From positions 1 through 64,000 of the forward strand of contig JASJBB010000062.1 of NCBI GenBank assembly GCA_030066735.1: a stretch of 64,000 bases of DNA, given 5' to 3'. This DNA comes from Woeseiaceae bacterium. GTDB lineage: Bacteria > Pseudomonadota > Gammaproteobacteria > Steroidobacterales > Woeseiaceae. Positions 57,986 to 64,000 of the stretch are shown piece by piece. How positions within the stretch are numbered: position 1 is the first letter of the stretch; every line of letters begins with the position of its first letter. The notes under the pieces were generated by a model that made no database searches, had not been told where the DNA came from, and saw only the letters and a program-made list of their open reading frames with translations. The translations under genes and the position numbers were made by a program.

Positions 57986-58531
57986 TCAGGAAATGGTTCC
58001 ATCGGCGACGAGAATTTCACGTAATCTGGTTCGCGCCCGGTGCAGCCGGGACTTCACGGTGCCGACCGGGACGCCGGTAAGCTCCTCAATTTCAACAAGT
58101 TTGTAGCCCTCCGTGTCGTGCAGCAGCACGACGATGCGGTGCTCGTCACTGAGCTGCCCGAGGGCGGCGTCCAGGCGCCTCAAGCGCTCCAGGCGTTCAT
58201 TGCCGGTGGCCGGGTTATCGCGCTCGTCTCCCGCGAAGCCCTGCAGGCCGTCGCCCGCGAGCTGGCCTTCTTCGACCAGGTGCATGCGGCGGCGCGCGAA
58301 GCGCCGCTGCTCGTCGATAAAGAGGTTGTACATCACGCGGCTCAGCCAGGAACCCGGCTCGTCGATCTCGACGAGATCATCGAGTTTCTGGTAGGCCTTG
58401 ATGAGCAGCTCCTGGAACAGGTCCTCGGCCTCGGCCTTGCTGCCCGTAAGCCGCCACGCAAGACGGTACAGCCGGTCCAGGTGCGGCTGTACGAGTCGCT
58501 CGAAGGTCGCGCTGTGCTGGGCAGAGCTCAT
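57986..58531 (-). CDS. ECF-family RNA polymerase sigma factor
   Basis: 181 residues from ATG at 58529-58531 (MSSAQHSATFERLVQPHLD). Region 2 is visible as RLYRLAWRLTGSKAEAEDLFQELLIKAYQ with the DLFQE core, and region 4 as GYKLVEIEELTGVPVGTVKSRLHRARTRL. Regions 1 and 3 are missing, as in all ECF sigma factors. First gene of a three-gene operon with the membrane protein and the acidic protein. No obvious ECF-type AAC/CGT promoter motif was found upstream. It is divergent from the TolB/TPR gene. Confidence 0.93.
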   Translation of the reverse strand: MSSAQHSATFERLVQPHLDRLYRLAWRLTGSKAEAEDLFQELLIKAYQKLDDLVEIDEPGSWLSRVMYNLFIDEQRRFARRRMHLVEEGQLAGDGLQGFAGDERDNPATGNERLERLRRLDAALGQLSDEHRIVVLLHDTEGYKLVEIEELTGVPVGTVKSRLHRARTRLREILVADGTIS

Positions 58532-58603
58532 GGAGTCGCCGAGTGTACCTGCGGGCCGTGCCCCCGCAAGGATCGGGTTGGCAGTTCTTGCTATTCTCGT
58601 CCG

Positions 58604-60382
58604 ATGAACCTGATGGGCGAGCTGCGCCGCCGCCGCGTATTCGGCACGGTGGCGCTGTATATCGTCGCGGCCTGGGTCGGCATCCAGGCCGCATCGCTGT
58701 TGTTCCCGGCTCTCGACATACCGGATCGGGCCATTCGCTACGTGTGGCTGGCTGCAATACTGGGGTTTCCCGTCGCCGTGCTGTTCGCCTGGCGCTTCCA
58801 GGTCACGAGTGACGGCATTGTCAGAACGCCGCCGGCGTCGGCCGGTGAGGGCGCTGCCAACGAGCCGCTGCAAAAAGGAGACTTTCTGCTACTGGCCGGC
58901 CTGGTGCTAATGGTGGTCGTAATTTTTCTGCGCGCCGTGCAGGACATTCGTTCGATGGACGACGTCGTCGGGTTCAGCGCATTCGGTCGCGAGATCCACC
59001 CCAATGCGATCGCCGTCCTGCCGCTCGACAACCTGACCGGGAACGAGGAGCAGGACTTTCTCGTCGAGGGCATTCACGAGGCAATGACCTCGACGTTATC
59101 CGGGATCGGCGCGCTGCGGGTCAGGTCGCGCACGTCGACGGCGAGTTACAAGGGCTCGGACCTCAGGCTGACCGAGATCGCCCACGAGCTGGGTGTGTCC
59201 AGGGTGGTTACGGGCTCGGTACTTCGTAACGGTGCGGCCGTCCGGGTCAACGTGCAGCTCGTTGACGCTGCGACCGACGAATACCTGTGGACCGAGAGCT
59301 ACGAACGCGAGGTCCGTGACCTGCTGGCCCTGCAGTCGGAGATCGCACGGGAGATCGCCCGCGAGATAAGCGTCGAGCTTACACCGGCGGAACAGGCCCG
59401 CCTGCGCGATACGCGCAGGGTCGACCCGGAAGTCTACGAGACGTACCTGAAAGGCATGTTCTTTGTGAAGCAGCTCAATCCAATGGCAATCATGCAGGGC
59501 ATGCAGTACCTGCAGGACACGATTGCCATGGACCCGGCCGAGCCCCTCGCCTATGCGGGCCTCGCGCTCGGGTATAACACCATTGGTCACGGTCTCAGCG
59601 CGCACGAGGCATTTCCGAAGGCGATAGCCGCCGCCGAGAAAGCGCTGACGCTGGACGAGCTGTCCGGCGAGGCGTGGGCCGCCCTGGCAGAGGCGCAGCT
59701 CTACTACGAGTGGGATTGGCAGGCGGCCGAAAAGACCTTCAAGCGCGCGATGCAGTTGAGTCCCAGCCTCGACCACAGCTACGCGCACTACGCCTACCTG
59801 CTCATGCTGCTCGGGCGCTCCGAGGAAGCCATCGAGATCAGCGAGAAAGCCCGTGATCTCAGCCCCGTCGATCCACTCTGGGCCGGTTTCACGGCCTGGA
59901 TCTACCTGCTCCACGAAGACCGCTGGGACGACGCGATAGCGACCGCGGAGGAGTGCCTGCTATTCGAGAGCAGCCTGGACCTGTGCCGCTATGCGCTGGG
60001 GCAGGTCTACTCCGCGCGCGGCGATTACGGCCGGGCGATCGAGATTCACGAACAGATCCCGCCGGGCGATCCTTTCCGCAACTGGGCTCTCGGCATCAGC
60101 TACGGTCTCGCCGGCAAGCGCGACCAGGCGCAGTCAGTCATCGACGCAATGAGCATCAACGCGACGCCGCGCGACCAGTTCCATATCGCGCTGGCGTACG
60201 CGGCAATGGGTGACGAAGAGAACGCCGTAACGTGGATGAATACCGCCTACGAGAGTCGTGCCGACTGGTTGCCGTGGGTCGTGCATTCCCATGCGTATGG
60301 CGGGGCCATCGAGTCGCTGCGAGAGCATCCGGGATTCCAGGCCATCGTCGACGAGATGAACATCCCGGCCGCGCGGCGCTGA
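58604..60382 (+). CDS. TolB-like/TPR membrane protein
   Basis: 592 residues from ATG at 58604. Three hydrophobic helices (about 12-36, 44-63, 94-109) are followed by the FlgO/TolB-like segment AIAVLPLDNLTGNEEQDFLV at about 134-153, an SxTSTASYKGS stretch, and then TPR repeats to the end (LAYAGLALGYNTIGHG, AWAALAEAQLYYEWDW, SYAHYAYLLMLLGRSEEA). In related proteins this module is joined to an adenylate cyclase or winged-helix domain; neither is present here. Function unknown. It shares a 72-base divergent gap with the ECF sigma gene. Confidence 0.82.
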   Translation: MNLMGELRRRRVFGTVALYIVAAWVGIQAASLLFPALDIPDRAIRYVWLAAILGFPVAVLFAWRFQVTSDGIVRTPPASAGEGAANEPLQKGDFLLLAGLVLMVVVIFLRAVQDIRSMDDVVGFSAFGREIHPNAIAVLPLDNLTGNEEQDFLVEGIHEAMTSTLSGIGALRVRSRTSTASYKGSDLRLTEIAHELGVSRVVTGSVLRNGAAVRVNVQLVDAATDEYLWTESYEREVRDLLALQSEIAREIAREISVELTPAEQARLRDTRRVDPEVYETYLKGMFFVKQLNPMAIMQGMQYLQDTIAMDPAEPLAYAGLALGYNTIGHGLSAHEAFPKAIAAAEKALTLDELSGEAWAALAEAQLYYEWDWQAAEKTFKRAMQLSPSLDHSYAHYAYLLMLLGRSEEAIEISEKARDLSPVDPLWAGFTAWIYLLHEDRWDDAIATAEECLLFESSLDLCRYALGQVYSARGDYGRAIEIHEQIPPGDPFRNWALGISYGLAGKRDQAQSVIDAMSINATPRDQFHIALAYAAMGDEENAVTWMNTAYESRADWLPWVVHSHAYGGAIESLREHPGFQAIVDEMNIPAARR

Positions 60383-60386
60383 GCCG

Positions 60387-61295
60387 CTAGAGATTCAGCT
60401 GGAACAGGAAATAGTGGTCGACGAGTAGCGCCGCGAACAGGATGCCGAGGTAGGTGATCGAATACTTGAAGGTCTTCATCGGCAGTTCCAGGTCTTCCGG
60501 CACCCGGCGCATGCGGATGGCGTGGCGCAGGAAAATGGCGCCGAGCACGAGGGCCGCGGCCAGGTAGATCAGACCGCTCATCCCGGTCAGGTACGGGATG
60601 ATCGAGATGATGACCAGCAGGATCGTGTACAGGAGAATATTGAGGCGCGTGTACTCCTCGCCATGCGTCACCGGCAGCATGGGTATGCCGACCTTTTCGT
60701 AATCTTCCTTGCGAGCGATCGCCAGCGCCCAGAAGTGCGGCGGCGTCCAGACGAAGATGATCAGGAAAAGCAGCAGCGCGCTGCTCGTGACCTCATTGGT
60801 CATCGCCGTCCAGCCAAGTACCGGCGGTGCGGCGCCGGCCGCGCCGCCGATCACGATGTTCTGCGGTGTGGCGCGCTTGAGAAACACCGTGTAGACGACG
60901 GCGTAACCGATCAACGAGATAAACGTCAGCACCGCGGTCAGCGGGTTGACGAGGAACCACAGGACAATCATCGAGATGATGCCCAGCACCGACGCGAACG
61001 TCAGCGCCGATCTCTCGGTCAGCTTGCCCTGTGGCAGGGGCCGGCCCATGGTGCGCATCATCAGGATGTCGGTGCGATGATCGAGCACGTGGTTGAACAC
61101 GGCCGCCGACGATGAGGCGAGGCCGATGCCGAGGGTGCCGAACAGCAGCGCGAGCGGGTCCGGCCAGCCCGGCACGGCCAGGAACATGCCGACAATCGCA
61201 GTGAACACGATCAGCATGACGACCCTGGGCTTCGTCAGCTCATAGTAATCGCGCCAATCGGTGTAGATCTCTGCGTTTGTATTCACGGTGCTCAT
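60387..61295 (-). CDS. cyoE: Heme o synthase (protoheme IX farnesyltransferase)
   Basis: 302 residues, nine helices of the UbiA superfamily. The first Asp-rich site is [20 protein letters not shown], and the second region is [23 protein letters not shown]. It farnesylates heme b to heme o for heme-copper oxidases. The start overlaps the upstream SCO-like stop by one base. The gene for heme A synthase (ctaA), often placed here, is missing from the cluster. Confidence 0.96.
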   Translation of the reverse strand: MSTVNTNAEIYTDWRDYYELTKPRVVMLIVFTAIVGMFLAVPGWPDPLALLFGTLGIGLASSSAAVFNHVLDHRTDILMMRTMGRPLPQGKLTERSALTFASVLGIISMIVLWFLVNPLTAVLTFISLIGYAVVYTVFLKRATPQNIVIGGAAGAAPPVLGWTAMTNEVTSSALLLFLIIFVWTPPHFWALAIARKEDYEKVGIPMLPVTHGEEYTRLNILLYTILLVIISIIPYLTGMSGLIYLAAALVLGAIFLRHAIRMRRVPEDLELPMKTFKYSITYLGILFAALLVDHYFLFQLNL

Positions 61296-61870
61296 TAGCC
61301 GATCCTGGATATCCGCAGCAGGTGCTTGATGTCGTCGACCATGTCGGCCGGGTCCAGATCGGGATGGAAATACATGACGAGATTGCCATGCGGGTCGATC
61401 AGGAAATAGCCACCTGCCGGGACATCCGCGGGCCGCTTATTATTCAGCAGGCTTGCAAGGCCGCTGTCCTCTATCGTCGTCAGGCCGGGGTGTTCCTCAG
61501 CGAGAAACACTGTATCCGGCGGGATATCGCCATGCAAGAAAACCCGCGAGACCCGGTCCATTTCCCTGCCCAGCATCAGGCGCGCCTGGCGGGCGGTGTA
61601 CAGGGCATCGCGGCAGGTCTCGTCGCACTCCGACGTATTCATGTAGATCAGGATCCAGGCGCGCTCGAACTGCGCGGCGACCGTTGATTCGGGAACCGCG
61701 TCCGCCAGGTTGACGAACGGTTCCAGCAGCGCGCCATGATTGCTGCGGCCGGTGGGTTGCAGCTCACTGCCGCCGGAATAGAGCCAGGCGGCGACGACCA
61801 GCGGACCGATGAACACGGCCGCGATCAGCAGCAGCTGAAACCGGCCGGACTTGCGTGGTGTGTCGCTCAT
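61295..61870 (-). CDS. SCO1/SenC-like membrane-anchored thioredoxin-fold protein
   Basis: 191 residues from ATG at 61868-61870 ([11 protein letters not shown]); the upstream frame extension is rejected. One N-terminal helix at about 12-32, then a thioredoxin-like fold with CDETC, the CxxxC copper-binding motif of SCO proteins, in the phrase [11 protein letters not shown]. The usual distal SCO His may be the one in VMYFHPD. It probably helps copper delivery to cytochrome oxidase. ATGA overlap with SURF1 and one-base overlap with cyoE. Confidence 0.75.
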   Translation of the reverse strand: MSDTPRKSGRFQLLLIAAVFIGPLVVAAWLYSGGSELQPTGRSNHGALLEPFVNLADAVPESTVAAQFERAWILIYMNTSECDETCRDALYTARQARLMLGREMDRVSRVFLHGDIPPDTVFLAEEHPGLTTIEDSGLASLLNNKRPADVPAGGYFLIDPHGNLVMYFHPDLDPADMVDDIKHLLRISRIG

Positions 61871-62580
61871 GACTCCAGGCCCCGCTTGCGATAATTCCAT
61901 ATGAGCAGACCGGCCAGCACGAGCCCCATGGCAAACCACTGCAGCGCATAGGCGTAGTGCCGTCCGGGCCCCATTTCTTCGGGCACCCAGTGCCGGTAAA
62001 AGCCGTGGTCGTCCTCGGGGTCCAGCAGCAGTACAAACGGTTGCACCGGTTCCCCGAGCGCGGCGGCCACGTCTTCAAAGGTCGGGTAGACAGCCCGCTT
62101 TGGCCAGTCAGCCGTGGCGGGGATGGACTCACCCATCTTGTACCCGGCCCGCGGCAGCGAACCGGCGCGTCCCCGCACCGTAAGCCGCGTGTCCTTGACG
62201 TCGATCGCGGCGGGATCGACGTCCGGCCCCGACCGCGGGAACCAGCCGCGGTTGACCAGCAGGAGAGCCGAGTCGCCGGCAACCCGCAGCGGGGTCACGA
62301 CGTAGTAGCCCAGCTGGCTGTTGACGATAATGTTCTCGAGCAGGACCTGGCGGTCGGCGACGAACCGGCCGGTGACCTTGAGCTTCTGGAACGAGCGAAT
62401 GTTCATGCCGTCCGACCACGACGAAAACCCGGACTGGGAATCAAAGGCTTCCTGCTCGGCGCGCTTGTCCTGTGCGCGACTGATCTGCCACACGCCCAGG
62501 CCCACGAACTGCACGACGAGGATTGCGCCAATTACATAGGGAATCCAGCCGATAAACTGCGCTTTTATTGATTCGGTCAC
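61867..62580 (-). CDS. SURF1-family cytochrome oxidase biogenesis protein
   Basis: 237 residues from GTG at 62578-62580 (MTESIKAQFIGWIPYVIG). Two helices, near 12-32 and at the C-terminus (YALQWFAMGLVLAGLLIWNY), bracket a periplasmic domain with VTGRFVADRQVLLEN, LLVNRGWFPR and DHGFYRHWVP, all SURF1 hallmarks. It aids heme a insertion or oxidase assembly. It is divergent from the DUF2909 gene with only 15 bases between starts. Confidence 0.92.
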   Translation of the reverse strand: MTESIKAQFIGWIPYVIGAILVVQFVGLGVWQISRAQDKRAEQEAFDSQSGFSSWSDGMNIRSFQKLKVTGRFVADRQVLLENIIVNSQLGYYVVTPLRVAGDSALLLVNRGWFPRSGPDVDPAAIDVKDTRLTVRGRAGSLPRAGYKMGESIPATADWPKRAVYPTFEDVAAALGEPVQPFVLLLDPEDDHGFYRHWVPEEMGPGRHYAYALQWFAMGLVLAGLLIWNYRKRGLES

Positions 62581-62595
62581 GATATACTCAACCGC

Positions 62596-62796
62596 ATGAA
62601 AATTATCGTATTGATTCTGCTCGCGGCAATTGTCATTGCCCTGTTTTCCGGCCTCTTCTTCCTGGCCAAGGACAAGGACCACCCGCCGTCGCCACGTCTG
62701 CTCACGGCCCTGAAAGTCCGCGTCACCTTATCGATACTACTCGTGGTGCTGCTCGTCGTCTCGTACAAGATGGGCTGGCTTACCGGATTCGAATAA
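62596..62796 (+). CDS. DUF2909 twin-transmembrane protein
   Basis: 66 residues with two helices (about 2-24 and 44-60) and a short charged loop (AKDKDHPPSP). Such proteins are found beside cytochrome oxidase genes in gammaproteobacteria, often on the opposite strand between coxIII and SURF1 as here. Function unknown. Followed by the second 81-nt palindromic element. Confidence 0.85.
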   Translation: MKIIVLILLAAIVIALFSGLFFLAKDKDHPPSPRLLTALKVRVTLSILLVVLLVVSYKMGWLTGFE

Positions 62797-62805
62797 ACCG
62801 ACAGA

Positions 62806-62886
62806 GGCCGCACTCCGGCAGGCCTTTACCTTCATGGCTCGCTGCGCCGCGCTTTACTTCCGGGAAAGGCCTGCCGGAGCGTGGCC
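62806..62886 (-). repeat. 81-nt palindromic element, copy 2
   Basis: Arms 62806-62830 and 62862-62886 are complementary at 22 of 25 positions (perfect for 15 bases, CTCCGGCAGGCCTTT). They enclose 62831-62861, the reverse complement of the copy-1 core with one base changed. The arms are unrelated in sequence to those at 19080-19160 but have the same length. It fills the gap between convergent DUF2909 and coxIII, where it may also act as a bidirectional terminator. Confidence 0.78.
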
Positions 62887-62904
62887 GCTAGCGTGCACGC
62901 TTCG

Positions 62905-63771
62905 TCACATCCAATAGACGAAGACGTACAGACCAACCCAGACAGCGTCAACGAAGTGCCAATACCAGGCGGTCGCCTCGAACGCGAAGTGATTGTCGGG
63001 CGTGAAGTGCCCCCTGATGACGCGCAGCCAGATGATCGTCAGCATGATGGCGCCGATCGTCACGTGCATGCCGTGGAAGCCCGTCAGCATGAAGAACGTC
63101 GAGCCGTAGATGCCGGAGTCGAGCCTGAGATTCAGGTCCTGGTAGGCATGGACGTACTCGACGGCCTGCATGTAAACGAAGATGAAGCCGAGGATGAACG
63201 TCAGCGCGAGGAACGTCGACAGGATGCCGCGTTTGCCGGCAATCAGTGCGTGGTGCGCGATCGTGATCGTGACACTACTGGTCAGCAGGATGGCGGTGTT
63301 GATCAGCGGCAGGCCGAGCGGGCCCATCGTCTGAAACTCGCCGCCCACCTCGCCAGGGCCGCCTGTCGGCCAGGTCGCCTCGTAGCCTTCCCAGAGCAGC
63401 AGGTTGGTAAAGAAGTTGTTGCTCTCTCCCCCGAGCCAGGGCACGGACATGTTGCGGGCATAGAACAGTGCGCCGAAGAATGCCGCGAAGAACATCACCT
63501 CGGAGAAAATGAACCAGAACATGCCCATGCGGAACGACTTGTCCACCTGCGGGTTGTACAGGCCTCCCTCGCTCTCGTTAATGACGGTGCCGAACCAGCC
63601 GGTCAGCATGAAGATCATGATGGCGACGCCGGCCATCATTACCCAGAAGCCGAAGTCGGCGCCGTTGAGCCAGGTGGATACCCCCAGCATCAGGAACAGC
63701 AGGCCGATCGACCCGACGATGGGCCAGTGGCTGCCGTGAGGGACGTAATACTTATCTTGCGCGTGAGACAT
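62905..63771 (-). CDS. coxC: Cytochrome c oxidase subunit III
   Basis: 288 residues, seven helices. Family blocks: SHWPIVGSIGLLFLMLG at the start, FRMGMFWFIFSEVMFFAAFF, GFHGMHVTIGAIMLT, and the ending WYWHFVDAVWVGLYVFVYWM. It is a structural subunit of the aa3-type oxidase core. The start overlaps the end of ctaG by 20 bases. Confidence 0.97.
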   Translation of the reverse strand: MSHAQDKYYVPHGSHWPIVGSIGLLFLMLGVSTWLNGADFGFWVMMAGVAIMIFMLTGWFGTVINESEGGLYNPQVDKSFRMGMFWFIFSEVMFFAAFFGALFYARNMSVPWLGGESNNFFTNLLLWEGYEATWPTGGPGEVGGEFQTMGPLGLPLINTAILLTSSVTITIAHHALIAGKRGILSTFLALTFILGFIFVYMQAVEYVHAYQDLNLRLDSGIYGSTFFMLTGFHGMHVTIGAIMLTIIWLRVIRGHFTPDNHFAFEATAWYWHFVDAVWVGLYVFVYWM

Positions 63772-64000
63772 AGTTGTTCTCGGTCTTGAACAGGGTATAG
63801 GACAACGTAATCGTGTCCACGTAATCGGGTAGGTCAGGGTCTACGATGAACTGCAGCGGCAGCGATCGCGTTTCGCCGGCGGCGAACTCCTGGCTCGTGA
63901 AACAGAAGCACTCGATCTTCTTGAAGTGCTGGTTGGCCGCAACCGGCGAGACGCTCGGCACGGCTTGCGCTACCAGCGTTTCGGCGGCGCGGCTGGTGGC
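63752..64000 (-). CDS. ctaG: Cytochrome c oxidase assembly protein CtaG/Cox11 (N-terminus beyond window)
   Basis: Only the last 82 or so residues are present; the frame is open to the window edge. The copper-binding CFCF motif is visible in IECFCFTSQEF, preceded by AQAVPSVSPVAA and followed by LPLQFIVDPDLP, all typical of CtaG. It delivers copper to the CuB site of subunit I. It overlaps coxIII by 20 bases. Confidence 0.93.
   Translation of the reverse strand, partial: ATSRAAETLVAQAVPSVSPVAANQHFKKIECFCFTSQEFAAGETRSLPLQFIVDPDLPDYVDTITLSYTLFKTENNYVSRAR

Overview
The window is a GC-rich chromosomal segment that includes the replication origin of a gammaproteobacterium. The diagnostic layout is rpmH-rnpA-yidC on the minus strand, divergent from dnaA-dnaN-recF-gyrB on the plus strand. 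An AT-rich gap between dnaA and dnaN carries three perfect DnaA boxes (oriC). Two near-perfect parS-type 16-mers lie inside recF. The gene content (two-subunit glycyl-tRNA synthetase, glnA-DUF4124-ntrB-ntrC, a set of peptidases and peptide/TRAP transporters, an aa3/bo-type oxidase assembly cluster) suggests a free-living, probably marine or sediment, aerobic heterotroph. The overall flavour recalls Woeseiaceae/Steroidobacterales-type lineages; that placement is inference. No phage, insertion sequence, CRISPR array, rRNA or tRNA was recognised.

Layout. 0-9 kb: end of an OsmC-like gene, then the origin core. 9-19 kb: a membrane-anchored GST-like protein, a small lipoprotein, an M13 lipoprotein peptidase, a PfkB kinase, an M28 lipoprotein peptidase, plsC and glyQS. 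19-24 kb: nitrogen control (glnA with a sigma-54 promoter and NtrC-type site, DUF4124, ntrB, ntrC). 24-29 kb: DUF427, class 1B pyrD, trmL, and the minus-strand run rhodanese-secB-gpsA-SDR. 29-32 kb: the envelope operon envC-ctpA-yibQ. 32-45 kb: a peptide and amino-acid utilisation region (six-domain Kazal inhibitor, AbgT transporter, M2 peptidase, POT symporter, tatABC, dtd, TRAP binding protein, beta-lactamase-fold hydrolase, SstT, EamA). 45-55 kb: small lipoprotein, oxidoreductase, SYLF protein, TRAP DctQM, TrkH/TrkA, UvrD. 55-60 kb: an ECF sigma factor, a membrane anti-sigma-like protein and an extremely acidic exported protein in one operon, next to a TPR/beta-barrel outer-membrane protein and a TolB/TPR membrane protein. 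60-64 kb: cytochrome oxidase biogenesis (cyoE, SCO-like, SURF1, DUF2909, coxIII, ctaG).

How it works together. Many envelope proteins here are exported peptidases or peptide transporters (M13, M28 and M2 lipoproteins; POT, AbgT, SstT), suggesting growth on proteins and peptides. The Tat operon sits beside a Tat-lipoprotein TRAP receptor. The least explained items are four. First, an 81-nt palindromic element occurs twice (19080-19160 and 62806-62886): its 31-nt loop is nearly identical while its 25-nt arms differ in sequence but stay self-complementary. Second, the ECF sigma / anti-sigma-like / acidic-protein operon. Third, the multi-headed Kazal inhibitor. Fourth, a set of genes lacking normal start codons (gpsA CTG, dctM ATC, ntrB none in frame).
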